The position numbers and the translations under genes were made by a program. A stretch of 51,702 bases of DNA from Desulfurellaceae bacterium (GTDB lineage: Bacteria; Campylobacterota_A; Desulfurellia; Desulfurellales; Hippeaceae): assembly GCA_015490005.1 (NCBI GenBank), contig WFYS01000082.1, positions 1 to 51,702 of the forward strand, read 5' to 3'. Positions 18,809 through 28,275 of the stretch are shown here, piece by piece (the stretch's first letter is position 1; the number at the start of each line of letters is the position of its first letter). The notes beneath the pieces are model-generated. The model saw only the letters and a list, made by a program, of their open reading frames with translations. It did no database searches and was not told the DNA's origin.

Positions 18809-21053
18809 TTAAAATAAAGCACCCATAGAAAATTGGAATACCGTAGATTGTTCATCGTCCCTCGGAGATAGGTTTTTGGCTATGGAAATCCTGATTGGCC
18901 CAAGGGGCGATATCCATCTTATTTCAAAACCTGAATCGTATCTTAAATCATCAAAGTTAAAACCACTTGTCCAAACATTACCTACATCGTAGAACAAAGC
19001 CCCGTATAGGTTTAGGCCACTTATAATTGGAAAGATTAGTTCAGTTGATCCATAAGCTTCTCTATCACCACCGATGTAGTTACCCTCATTGTCTTCTGGG
19101 GATAACTTGTCCACCTCAAATCCTCTCATATCATTGATACCGCCCAAGAAGAATTTCTTATCTATAGGAACATCTTTTCCACCATATCCTTGTGCGACCC
19201 CAATTTGAGCTTTTATGTGACCTACAAAATCCCAAAACAGTGGATGGAAATATTCTCCAAATAGTACTGTTTTTGCATATTTCCTATCTCCACCAAGACC
19301 AGCGAGAGTTGTGCTTAAGCTGGTGTTTACACCCCTTGTTGGAAGTATATAATTATCAAGCGTTTTGTAAGTAATAAATGGTATAAGGGCACTTTCTATG
19401 TAGCTACCTTCTTGTTGCTCTAAATAATAACTTGGATAATCGGTGTCTAAATCAATAGTTGTGGCTGTAAGAGAGTATTTGACTCCTACTATTAGTGTTT
19501 GATCCCAGAACCTTTTTGCAATAGAGGGGACTATGCCTGTTGTTCTTTCTGAATAATCGTAGTTGTCGTATTCTTCATGAAAAATGTTTACCCCAATGGA
19601 AATTGGTCTATTTTTCCACCATGGGTTAACTAAATTTAAATTAAAGTAGCTAGATTTAGTCGTCAAGTTTGCAGAAAGCTTTGCATGAATTCCACTGCCG
19701 AATAGGTTTGTCTCGCTGATTGAACCTTGTACCCCGAATTTTGTGTATGTTCCATAACCCACACCAAATGACAGCATACCTGTTCTCTTTTCGTCTACGT
19801 GCACTATCATTTTAACCTTATTTTTGCCAACGCGCTTAGTCTGTATCTTGACATCCTTAAAATAATCCAGGTTTATTAGGTGTTGCTTCGATTTTTTGAT
19901 TTTGGATGTTGAATAAACGTCGCCTTCTTTAAGCTCCAATTCCCTTCTTATAACATTGTCATGGGTTCTTACATTGCCTGTTATCTCGATTCTTGAAATA
20001 TAAACCTTCGGGCCTTTGTCTACATCCAACTCTAGTGTAGCTGTATGATTTTCCTTGTTTCTATGTATGACAGGATTTATGTCTGCAAATGCGTATCCTT
20101 TATCTCCATACATATCCGTTATTATTTTAATTCCTTGTCTAAGCTTTACCATGTTAAACGGTTTGTTTAATGTTAAATCTAAGGCTTCAAGCAACTCTTT
20201 TTTTGTTAAAGGTTTTATATCTTTAAAGCTTATGGATTTTAAGATATATGGTTCACCTTCTTTTATATGAATGTCTATGTGTATATTTCCCGTATCCGGG
20301 CTCTATGCTCACAAGTGGCTCGCTTACATTCGCGTCCAAGTAACCCTTTGATAAGTATTTGTCTATGATTTTTTGTCTATCTTTTTCTAAATCATTTATT
20401 CTTAATTTTCCTGTATAGAACCATGGTAAAAATGTTAAAATATATGGCCCTTTTTTTACGTGGTTTGATAAACCATTTTCTAAATCTGAAATAGATATAT
20501 GTTTGTTTCCAATGATGTTTAAATCTCTAATGACACCTTCTTTGCTTTCTCTGATGTGAAACACTATATCTACCCTATTTCCTGGAGCTTTCTTGAGTGT
20601 GTAGCTCACACTTGTTAAGTATCTACTTTTCGCTGCGTACATCCCAATTATGTTGTTAATAGTTTCTTCTATTAATTTTTTGTTTAGTATATTGTAAGGT
20701 TTTATTTTTAGTGTCTTTTGTAGTTTCTTGTCGCTTATTTCTTCGTTTCCCTCAAACATTATGTATCTCACGGATGGTTTTTCTTTTATCTTAAATATTA
20801 GAATATCACCTACCGATGTTTCATCTATCCATGCAGAAACTGTTTTGTAAAAACCCAGGCTGTAGATATTTAGGATGTCCTCATCTATTGTTTTAGGATT
20901 TAGTTCGTTTCCAACTTTGGAATTCACAACGCTAAGTACAGTTTCTTTGTCTGTTCTTAAGTTTCCTTCGACTTTTATTGATATAATTTGTTGGGCAAGA
21001 GCCGGAATGGAGAAGAGAAAAAAGATAAAAGTATAAATGCTAAGTTTTTTCAC
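18809..21053 (-). pseudogene. bamA: outer membrane assembly factor BamA, broken by one frameshift
   Basis: BamA inserts beta-barrel proteins into the outer membrane. One frame (21053-20253) gives a signal peptide and the first POTRA domains. A second (to 18809) gives the rest of the POTRA region, the barrel, the lid-lock motif MRGF and the C-terminal Phe. Removing one G of the GG pair at 20297-20296 (minus strand) joins them as IEPDTGNIHIDIHIKEGEP and gives 747 residues, a normal length. Every other part is intact, so the gene was recently whole. BamA is essential, so a sequencing error is more likely than loss. As read, the N-terminal product would be 266 residues. Confidence 0.92.
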
Positions 21054-21714
21054 CCAATTTTCCTCCGCTTAGATATAGAGTACGATGACATCTTGTTGCT
21101 ACATCTTTATTGTGTGTTGCTATTATGAACGTTTGATTAGCTTGAGAGTTGATATTTTTCATATTGTTAACTATATCAATTGAGCTTGCTTTGTCAAGGT
21201 TAGCGGTTGGTTCGTCTGCTATCACTATATCTGGATTGTTGATTAAAGCCCTTGCAAGTGCAACACGTTGTAATTCACCCCCAGAAAGAGTTGATGGAAA
21301 CCTGCTCATTTTATCAAGAGATAGTCCCACGAGGTTCATTATAATGCCTATTCTATCTTTTTCTGGTTTTAATCCAGATATCATTGACGGTAGTCCTATA
21401 TTTTCTTCAATGGTGAGTTCTCCAATGAGGGAGTAAAATTGGAACACGAATCCTATGTGCTTATTGCGTATTTTTGCTAGCAGGTTTTCGTTTGAAAAGT
21501 CTATTGAGTTACCTAAAAAAGATAAACTTCCGCTGTCTGGCCTGTTTAGTAAGCCTAAGATATGTAAAAGTGTGCTTTTACCGCTTCCAGAGACACCCAT
21601 AATCGCAATCATTTCACCTCTTTTGATACTTATGTCTATGTTATTCAAAACTTTAATGGTTTTTTGGCCGCTATTAAATGATTGTGAAATACCCTTTGCT
21701 TCGATTATTGTCAT
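21040..21714 (-). CDS. lolD: lipoprotein-releasing ABC transporter ATPase
   Basis: A 224-residue ATPase of the LolD/MacB group: Walker A GVSGSGKST, signature LSGGELQRVALARAL and Walker B IVIADEPTANLD. With the adjacent permease it would extract lipoproteins from the inner membrane for transfer to LolA. It overlaps the permease by 4 nt and bamA by 14 nt. Confidence 0.93.
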   Translation of the reverse strand: MTIIEAKGISQSFNSGQKTIKVLNNIDISIKRGEMIAIMGVSGSGKSTLLHILGLLNRPDSGSLSFLGNSIDFSNENLLAKIRNKHIGFVFQFYSLIGELTIEENIGLPSMISGLKPEKDRIGIIMNLVGLSLDKMSRFPSTLSGGELQRVALARALINNPDIVIADEPTANLDKASSIDIVNNMKNINSQANQTFIIATHNKDVATRCHRTLYLSGGKLGEKT

Positions 21715-22904
21715 TTGCGTAACACCTCTATGATGTCTAATTTTGACGCTTTGTACGCAGGATAGAGGCTTGAAAGTATAACCAAAGTGAATGATAGGAG
21801 AGTGATTCCTGCAATGTAGAGCCCATTTATGTCGACAGGTATTGTTGTTATATAGTAAACGGTTTTTGGAAGTTCTATAAAGTGATACTTTTTTAAAAGA
21901 AGGCTTAATAATATACCTAGGGCATCACCTATCAATACTCCTACGACGCCTATAATCGCAGATTGTTTTATAAATATATTTTTTATGTTTTTTGATGTTG
22001 CCCCGAAGCTCCTTAATATTGCGACATCTTTGGTTTTTTCCATGATTAACATCATTAAAGAGCTTGTAATATTGAAAGCAGCAACGATTATAACGAGTGT
22101 TAGTATTATAAACATTGCAATCTTTTCTAACTTTAAAGCAGTAAAAAAATTGTAGTTTAACTCCATCCAGTTCGAGGCGTAAAATTTGTAAGGCAAAAGA
22201 GGATTTAACCTGTTTGTGAATTTATCCGCTTTAAAAGGCTCTTTAAGGTTTACTGCTATCGTATTTATTAGCCCTTTCATGTTTGTTTTTGACCATATCT
22301 CGTTTAAAGATAGATACACAAAACTTGAATCGTAGTCATACATTCCGCTTTTAAAAAACCCTGTAATTGTTTCTGTAAAGGATAGGGGAGCAAATCCAAA
22401 TGGGGTCGTTTTGCCAAATGGCAAGATAATTCTAACTCTATCACCTACGGTAACATCTAACATCTTTGCCAGTTCATAGCCTAAAACCACACCCTTCTTT
22501 TTTATGGAGCCTTTTATGATATATTTGAAGACAGGATTGTTCTTTTTAATTTCCAATCCGTTTATAACCACTCCGCTAGAATACCCATTTGCACTAATCA
22601 TGCCTTGAGTTACAAGCAGTGGATAAACCAGTTTCACACCTCGTAGGTGTGCAATGGTATGCAAGAGCTTTTTGTTGTAAGGGAAAACTCCGCTTGTATT
22701 TTTCACTAAAACGTGGGGGTTAACATCGATGATTTTTTTTTCAAGCTCGTTATCAAAGCCATTCATCACACCCATTACTATAATAAGTGCAGCGACGCCT
22801 ACTATAATGCCTAAAACAGACATTAAAGAAGAGAACGATATAAACTTTTCTTTACCTTTAGATGATTTTATGTATTTTAAAGCCAAAAATGTTTCAAAGT
22901 TCAC
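21711..22904 (-). CDS. lipoprotein-releasing permease LolC/LolE
   Basis: A 397-residue FtsX-fold permease with the LolC/E N-terminus (FLALKYIKSSKGKEKFISF), a first membrane helix near 25-50, a large periplasmic domain (about 50-255) and three C-terminal helices. Only one permease gene is present beside lolD, so the transporter is probably a LolF-type homodimer as in many non-enteric bacteria (inference). Confidence 0.92.
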   Translation of the reverse strand: MNFETFLALKYIKSSKGKEKFISFSSLMSVLGIIVGVAALIIVMGVMNGFDNELEKKIIDVNPHVLVKNTSGVFPYNKKLLHTIAHLRGVKLVYPLLVTQGMISANGYSSGVVINGLEIKKNNPVFKYIIKGSIKKKGVVLGYELAKMLDVTVGDRVRIILPFGKTTPFGFAPLSFTETITGFFKSGMYDYDSSFVYLSLNEIWSKTNMKGLINTIAVNLKEPFKADKFTNRLNPLLPYKFYASNWMELNYNFFTALKLEKIAMFIILTLVIIVAAFNITSSLMMLIMEKTKDVAILRSFGATSKNIKNIFIKQSAIIGVVGVLIGDALGILLSLLLKKYHFIELPKTVYYITTIPVDINGLYIAGITLLSFTLVILSSLYPAYKASKLDIIEVLRK

Positions 22905-25261
22905 TGTATTGGTTTAATTAAAGCCTTATGTAATACTTCATCCATTGTTCTAACATAGTAGTATTTAAGTTTTCTCGATTTTATCTGATTTTGTACTTCA
23001 TTTGCGTCCTTTTTGTTATCAAAGGGCACTATAATATCGTAAATTCCAGCTCTTAAGGCGGCAAGTGTTTTTTCCTTTAATCCGCCTATTGGCAAAACCC
23101 TGCCTGTCAATGTGATTTCCCCTGTCATGGCTATATCGTGTCTTACAGAAATACCCGTTAAACATGATATTATAGAGGTTGCAATGGTTATTCCTGCGCT
23201 TGGACCATCTTTGGGTACTGCACCCTCTGGAACATGTATATGTAGGTCGTATTTTTCGTAGAAATCTTCTTCTAAGTTTAACTGTTTGTATTTACTGCGT
23301 GCAAACGTTACTGCCGCCTGCGCTGATTCTTTCATAACATCCCCTAAAGAACCTGTGAGAATTAATTTACCTGAACCCTTTACTTTTTGTGATTCTATAA
23401 ACAGAATTGCTCCGCCTACAGGCGTCCACGCAAGGCCAGTAGCTATTCCTACATAGCTTCTATCCAGCTTCTCTTCAACAGTAAAAGATGGAACTCCAAG
23501 GTAGTTTGTAACCATGTTGGCGGTTATGTGAAACTCTTTTTGCTTCGTACCTTCAGCTATTTTTCTTGCTATTTTCCTTAAAACCTTTGATATAGTTTTC
23601 TCTAAATTTCTAACACCCGCTTCTCTGGTGTAATTTTCAATTATTTTTCTTACTGCATTATCTGTCCAGGTTACCTTAAATTTCTCTAATCCGTGCTCTT
23701 TTATTTGTTTGGGTATTATATATTTTTTAGCAATATGCATCTTCTCTTCCGTTGTGTAACCTGAAAGCCTAATAATCTCCATTCTGTCCAGAAGAGGTGG
23801 AGGTATGGTCTCTGTTGTGTTTGCAGTTGTTATAAAAAACACTTGAGATAGGTCAAATGGCACACCTAGATAGTGATCTTCAAATTCGCTGTTTTGCTCT
23901 GGGTCTAAAGCTTCAAGAAGGGCACTTGCTGGGTCACCACTAAAGTCTCTTGATAGCTTGTCTATCTCATCTAATACAAATACAGGGTTTTTTACTCCAG
24001 CTTGTTTTAATCCCTGCACAATTCTTCCTGGCAGGGCTCCAACGTAGGTTCTCCTGTGTCCCCTTATTTCTGCCTCATCTCTTACTCCACCCAAGGAGAT
24101 TCTAACTAATTTTCTATTTATGGCTCGTGCTATCGATTTAGCAAGAGATGTTTTACCTACTCCTGGAGGACCTACAAAACACAAAATAGGACCTTTCATG
24201 TCCTTTTTAAGTTTCTTAACAGATAGATATTCCAATATCCTTGTTTTTGCTTCCTTTATATCATAATGGTCTTCGTCTAGTATTTTCTGGACTTTTTTTA
24301 TGTTGATTTTTTCCTCTGATCTTTTACTCCAAGGCATTGAGACCATCCAGTCGAGGTAGGTACGAATAACGTTAGCCTCTGCTGAATCTGGATGCATTTT
24401 TGCCAATCTTGATAACTGTTTCTCTGTCTCTTTTTTTGCAACTTCTGGCATTCTGGCCTTTTTAATTTTTTCTTTAAATTCCTCAACCTCGTCCGTTACG
24501 TCACTTTCCCCGAGTTCTTTTTTTATTGCTTTTATCTGTTCCCTTAAAAAATATTCCTTCTGTGTTTTTGATATCTCTTCTTTTGCCTGGTTTTGTATCT
24601 TGGTTTGAAGGGCTAGCAGTTGAAGTTCTTTGTCCAAAATTTCGTTTAACCTTCTAAGCTTTACCTCAACAGAATCTATCTCTAGAAGTTCCTGTGCTAT
24701 CTGTGTTCTTAGTTGTATATTGCTTGCTATAATGTCGGCAAACTTATCCGGCTCATCTATATTGTTTGCTATTACAACTATGTCGTTGGGTATGTTTTTG
24801 TTGTACGTAGCTAGCTGTTGCAATTGGTCCTTAACGGTTCTCATCAAGGCCTCGGTTTCCATATTCTCATATTCGCTAATTGGCATTAAGTCTATTTTCT
24901 CTTCTACTTCTGCTTCTATATAGGGCTTAAATTGCGTAAACTCCTTTACCCTTACTTTTTTTAATCCCTGAACCAAGACCTTAACCCTTCCGTCTGGCAT
25001 TTTAAGCATTCTCAAAATAAGACATGCAGTGCCGACTTTATATAAATCATCAGCATTGGGCTCGTTTACCTCGGGTTGTTTTTGGGTTGTTGTAACTATT
25101 ATTCTGTCTTTTGATAGTGCCTCGTCTATAGCTTTTATAGAAAAATCTCTTCCTACAAATAGAGGAATTATCATATAAGGAAAAACCACCATATCTCGTA
25201 ATGGAAGAACAGGCAGTGTATCAGGTAGTTTCATAATTTCTTGAGTGTCGTTTTCTGTCAT
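22901..25261 (-). CDS. lon: ATP-dependent protease Lon
   Basis: Lon degrades misfolded and regulatory proteins in the cytosol. The 786-residue protein has the N-terminal LON substrate-binding domain (LPVLPLRDMVVFP), an AAA+ domain with Walker A GPPGVGKTS, and the C-terminal serine-lysine protease domain with PKDGPSAGITIATS. Its length matches LonA. The start lies 4 nt past the stop of the hsp20-like gene, so the two stress genes are probably translated together. Confidence 0.98.
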   Translation of the reverse strand: MTENDTQEIMKLPDTLPVLPLRDMVVFPYMIIPLFVGRDFSIKAIDEALSKDRIIVTTTQKQPEVNEPNADDLYKVGTACLILRMLKMPDGRVKVLVQGLKKVRVKEFTQFKPYIEAEVEEKIDLMPISEYENMETEALMRTVKDQLQQLATYNKNIPNDIVVIANNIDEPDKFADIIASNIQLRTQIAQELLEIDSVEVKLRRLNEILDKELQLLALQTKIQNQAKEEISKTQKEYFLREQIKAIKKELGESDVTDEVEEFKEKIKKARMPEVAKKETEKQLSRLAKMHPDSAEANVIRTYLDWMVSMPWSKRSEEKINIKKVQKILDEDHYDIKEAKTRILEYLSVKKLKKDMKGPILCFVGPPGVGKTSLAKSIARAINRKLVRISLGGVRDEAEIRGHRRTYVGALPGRIVQGLKQAGVKNPVFVLDEIDKLSRDFSGDPASALLEALDPEQNSEFEDHYLGVPFDLSQVFFITTANTTETIPPPLLDRMEIIRLSGYTTEEKMHIAKKYIIPKQIKEHGLEKFKVTWTDNAVRKIIENYTREAGVRNLEKTISKVLRKIARKIAEGTKQKEFHITANMVTNYLGVPSFTVEEKLDRSYVGIATGLAWTPVGGAILFIESQKVKGSGKLILTGSLGDVMKESAQAAVTFARSKYKQLNLEEDFYEKYDLHIHVPEGAVPKDGPSAGITIATSIISCLTGISVRHDIAMTGEITLTGRVLPIGGLKEKTLAALRAGIYDIIVPFDNKKDANEVQNQIKSRKLKYYYVRTMDEVLHKALIKPIQ

Positions 25262-25265
25262 ACTA

Positions 25266-25601
25266 TCACCCCTTTATAAGTGTTATCTGTAAAAGTCCAT
25301 CTTTGTATTCCACGTCTTTAACTCTTTCTATCTTACAAGGCAGCTCCATTTCTTTTTTAAATTTCCCAAAAACCCTTTCTGCTCTTAGATAGACAGCTTC
25401 CTTTAAGTTTTTGCTTCTCTTAGTTCCTGTTATTTCTATTTTTGATTCATCAACGATATTAATACACAAATGGTTAAGGTCAAGATTTGTAATTTCCATC
25501 TCTATAAATACGCAACCCCCTTGTTCGCTAACGTCACACAAAGGTTCAAATGCGTAATCGTGATTTAATAGAAATATTAAGATTTCATTTATTGTGCTCA
25601 T
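25266..25601 (-). CDS. small heat shock protein (Hsp20/alpha-crystallin-like)
   Basis: A 111-residue protein that resembles the alpha-crystallin fold: a beta-rich stretch (VFIEMEITNLDLNHLCINIV), an ITGTKRSK segment, RAERVFGKFKKEMELP (family RxYGxFxRxxxLP) and the closing YKDGLLQITL (family YxxGvLxItL). It lacks a long N-terminal arm and the C-terminal IxI tail, so it may assemble less than normal sHsps. It overlaps the bamD stop by 17 nt and sits directly before lon. Confidence 0.82.
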   Translation of the reverse strand: MSTINEILIFLLNHDYAFEPLCDVSEQGGCVFIEMEITNLDLNHLCINIVDESKIEITGTKRSKNLKEAVYLRAERVFGKFKKEMELPCKIERVKDVEYKDGLLQITLIKG

Positions 25602-26343
25602 TTAATAGTTTCTTTATCTCTTTGGTATATTTGCTTTCAGGGTATTTTTCTCTTAATTCTTTAAAAAATTCTAATGCTTCCTTTTTTTTGCCTAAAGTCA
25701 AGTAAACTTTACCCATTAAAAATAACATATCGTCATTGAAGTTTACATTTTTGAAATGTTTATACATGTATTCAAGCCTATTTTCTGCAGCTTGGAAGTC
25801 GTCTAGATTTGCATAGAATTTAGCTACAAATAATTCATGCCTATAAAGTTCCTCTACACATTGCGTTAAAAAGTAATAAATCTTGTCTTTGTATGGATTG
25901 TTCGGATACTCTTTCAATAGTTCTAGGAAGGCTTTTATAGCTTCTCTGTCCGGTGTTGCATCAAGTTCGTACCCATTTCTCGATTTATACCAACTTAAAG
26001 CTATCTTATACTTTGCATATATTACATTTTTGCTCTTTGGATAGAGTTTTATAAATCTTTTATAGTAATCCCTTGCCAACATATAATCGCCTTTTGCAAA
26101 ATACACATCGCCAAGAATAAGCGTAGCCCTTTTTGCATAGATACTTCCTGGATGTTGGGCGTTTATCATTGTTAAAGCGTGTTCCGCTTCGTTATAGTCG
26201 TGGTAAATATAGTCTTGTATGCCCTCGTTGTACCATTCAAACGCCGGCTTTTCTACTTCATGGGGTATAATCTTTTTGTGAGAAGCACACCCAGATACCA
26301 AGAAAACAAATATAATCATACTTATCCAAACTAGTTTTTTCAT
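25585..26343 (-). CDS. bamD: outer membrane assembly lipoprotein BamD
   Basis: A 252-residue lipoprotein with lipobox LVSGC (Cys19) and tetratricopeptide repeats through about residue 245 (for example ARDYYKRFIKLYPKSKN). Length and repeat pattern fit BamD (YfiO/ComL), the essential partner of BamA. It is separated from the DUF721 gene upstream by 80 nt in which I see no clear promoter. Confidence 0.88.
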   Translation of the reverse strand: MKKLVWISMIIFVFLVSGCASHKKIIPHEVEKPAFEWYNEGIQDYIYHDYNEAEHALTMINAQHPGSIYAKRATLILGDVYFAKGDYMLARDYYKRFIKLYPKSKNVIYAKYKIALSWYKSRNGYELDATPDREAIKAFLELLKEYPNNPYKDKIYYFLTQCVEELYRHELFVAKFYANLDDFQAAENRLEYMYKHFKNVNFNDDMLFLMGKVYLTLGKKKEALEFFKELREKYPESKYTKEIKKLLNEHNK

Positions 26344-26423
26344 TCTAAAAACCCCAAATTTTTAAAATAAGATTATTGAGACAAAACAGTTGCTCTCTCT
26401 AATTTATTTAAGTTCTCATATGT

Positions 26424-26714
26424 TTATTTAAAAACCTCTTTAAACCTAATTTCCTTAACAACTGTTTCTCCAATAATTCCATTTACTTTATTCACTATCT
26501 CTCTTTCCATGAAAGATAATTCTTGACTAAATACCGGATTTGGTGTCCCTATCCATACGACACCGTTTTTAAAACTTAAAATTTTTAGGTGTCCTGACAA
26601 ATCTCCAAAAACATGTTTTAAAACCTCAAGTACACACTGACTCACCGTTAACTTTTCGTAAACACCACTTTTTGCAAGGTCGTTGAATATAATTTGTCCT
26701 ACACTTTTTGTCAT
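26424..26714 (-). CDS. DUF721 (DciA-like) protein
   Basis: A 96-residue protein resembling the DUF721 family, which includes DciA, the loader of the replicative helicase DnaB in bacteria without DnaC. Visible family features are an N-terminal helix pair (VGQIIFNDLAKSGVYEKL) and a C-terminal beta region GVVWIGTPNPVFSQEL followed by helix and VKEIRF. The ATG shares its A with the last base of the tRNA CCA end, and no normal Shine-Dalgarno sequence precedes it because the tRNA T arm occupies that place. Confidence 0.78.
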   Translation of the reverse strand: MTKSVGQIIFNDLAKSGVYEKLTVSQCVLEVLKHVFGDLSGHLKILSFKNGVVWIGTPNPVFSQELSFMEREIVNKVNGIIGETVVKEIRFKEVFK

Positions 26715-26791
26715 GGCGTACCCGGGGGGATTTGAACCCCCAACCTTAAGATCCGGAGTCTTATGCTCTATCCAGCTTGAGCTACGGGCAC
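26714..26791 (-). tRNA. tRNA-Arg (anticodon CCG)
   Basis: A complete 78-nt cloverleaf on the minus strand. The acceptor GTGCCCG pairs with CGGGTAC (one G-U). The D stem is GCTC/GAGC, the anticodon stem TAAGA/TCTTA encloses loop CTCCGGA, and the T stem GGGGG/CCCCC encloses TTCAAAT. Anticodon CCG reads CGG (Arg). CCA is encoded at 26716-26714. The 5' 24 bases overlap the end of the TusA-like gene, whose TAG stop is in the D loop, and the 3' A is the first base of the next gene's ATG. Confidence 0.97.
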
Positions 26792-27040
26792 TTCATTCTT
26801 TACCATTACCACCCAATCTCTCTCGTTTTTCTTTAAAACATTGTCCACGGTGGCTTTCTTCGCAAATGCCGCTTGGGCAACGACAGAAATATCTTCATAC
26901 TTGTTTACGTAGATAAGCATGTAATTGCCCTTATTTACAGACTCCAGATTACTTTGGACCTTTTCCGTTATTGCATCGCTTTGCTTTCCTCTTAAATCTA
27001 GTTCTTTATCGATGTTGAAGGTATCACTTCTTCCGTCCAT
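26768..27040 (-). CDS. TusA/SirA-like protein lacking the catalytic cysteine
   Basis: A 90-residue protein with the TusA-fold pattern: an opening ELDLRG strand, a helix, a YMLIYVN strand, a second helix (ISVVAQAAFAKKA) and a closing WVVMVKNE strand. True TusA carries Cys-Pro-x-Pro after LRG to relay sulfur. Here that position reads KQSD and the protein has no cysteine at all, so it cannot be a persulfide carrier. A binding or regulatory role is possible. It has a clear GGGGG ribosome-binding site after rpmE and ends inside the tRNA-Arg gene. Confidence 0.72.
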   Translation of the reverse strand: MDGRSDTFNIDKELDLRGKQSDAITEKVQSNLESVNKGNYMLIYVNKYEDISVVAQAAFAKKATVDNVLKKNERDWVVMVKNEVPVAQAG

Positions 27041-27055
27041 TTTATACCCCCAGAT

Positions 27056-27265
27056 TTAGTTTGTCTTATTTCTTCTGTACTTCCTGTTAAACTTTTCTAC
27101 CCTTCCAGTTTCGTCAACGATTTTCTGCTTGCCAGTAAAATAAGGGTGACATTTTGAACATACCTGTACGGTTAGGTTTGGAACGGTCGAGCGTGTTACT
27201 ATCTCGTTTCCGCAAGCACACTTGATTGTTGTAAGTTCATATTTTGGATGAATACCTTTTTTCAT
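27056..27265 (-). CDS. rpmE: 50S ribosomal protein L31 (zinc-binding type)
   Basis: A 69-residue ribosomal protein beginning MKKGIHPKY, with four cysteines (two in CACG, two in CSKC) that bind zinc in the C+ form of L31, and the family segment [17 protein letters not shown]. The ribosome-binding site AAGGGGAG precedes the ATG. The 68-nt gap upstream may hold its own promoter, but no clear -10 is seen. Confidence 0.98.
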   Translation of the reverse strand: MKKGIHPKYELTTIKCACGNEIVTRSTVPNLTVQVCSKCHPYFTGKQKIVDETGRVEKFNRKYRRNKTN

Positions 27266-27333
27266 CTGTCTACTCCCCTTTTCTAAATTTTTTCACGCCG
27301 TCAAGGTTAGCATAATTCTACTTTTCAATCAAA

Positions 27334-28275
27334 CTAAATTTTGATGTTTAGGCGTTTGCATCTAAGAATGGGTTCTTTTTTCATTAAATTTAAAGATATA
27401 TTTATCCCTTTTGCCAAGTTTTTTAGTTCGTTTTCTTTAGATAGAAACATTTTAAGGGCTTCTTCCTTCTTAAAATAAACGTTACAAGATATAGAGCCGT
27501 TAGTGTATATGCCGTCTATTTGTACTATTCCAAACTTTTTGTGATTCCAAATTAATGAGATTTTAAAGGATTTTCCAGCTTGTGGCTCGTTTTTGGTTTC
27601 CTTTTTTATGTAGATTTCCTCTTGTTTTGAGTTAATAATTAATGGCAGTTGTAAGAAAAAGTTTTCGTTATTTTTTGGATTGAATGTTACACTTTTTAAG
27701 CCTTCTTTTATAAGATGTATAAAATTTTTAGAATTTTTGTGTTCTTTTAATGATAACTTGTCTATAAGCTTTTTTATCTCGTCTTTATCAAAAATACGCT
27801 GTTTTACCAATTTTTCTTCCAATTTTTTTGTAAAGTTTTTTAGTTCGTCTGAATCTACTGCCCCTGAAAGTTTTGTTATTTGGACAATGGCTTGTAGTCT
27901 ATCATTAGTGATTAAAGACTCTTTTAGTTGATTTATTGCTTGTTTTATGAGCTCGTTTTTATCTTCTATAATTATCGGCTGATTGTGTTTTATGAAGTTT
28001 ATTATATTCTCCTCAGGTTCTACAATTTTCAAGATAATTTGAGGTGTTATCTGTTTTACCATTAATTTTAGCTTACTGCTCGTTATTGGGATGTTTGACT
28101 GAGCCTCAAACAGATTGTTTCTTATGCTAACTGTATATTTTAAATCTCCCTTTTTCTCAACGATTGTTGCCTCTACAATTTGTCCAACTCTCAAAATGTT
28201 TTTTATATTTTTTAATTCTGATATTTTTAAATTCAAGCTTGTTTTTGTTATGAACACGATACTATTCCTGGACAC
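27334..28275 (-). CDS. FliK-like flagellar hook-length control domain protein
   Basis: A 313-residue, lysine-rich cytosolic protein without signal peptide. The N-terminal part (VGQIVEATIVEKKGDLKYTV, then a strand-rich LKLMVKQI) and the C-terminal KFGIVQIDGIYTNGSISCNVYF region resemble FliK-like proteins, whose C-terminal domain switches the export gate. The call rests on pattern only. No other flagellar gene is adjacent. The ATG lies inside the ykgJ 3' end (28-nt overlap); a GTG at 28257 is an alternative start. Confidence 0.5.
   Translation of the reverse strand: MSRNSIVFITKTSLNLKISELKNIKNILRVGQIVEATIVEKKGDLKYTVSIRNNLFEAQSNIPITSSKLKLMVKQITPQIILKIVEPEENIINFIKHNQPIIIEDKNELIKQAINQLKESLITNDRLQAIVQITKLSGAVDSDELKNFTKKLEEKLVKQRIFDKDEIKKLIDKLSLKEHKNSKNFIHLIKEGLKSVTFNPKNNENFFLQLPLIINSKQEEIYIKKETKNEPQAGKSFKISLIWNHKKFGIVQIDGIYTNGSISCNVYFKKEEALKMFLSKENELKNLAKGINISLNLMKKEPILRCKRLNIKI

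Noticed and set aside
26683-26916. Plus-strand frame of 77 codons across tRNA-Arg (MAYPGGFEPPTLRSG)
   Set aside because: This is the well-known false frame made by the antisense of a tRNA T arm and anticodon arm.
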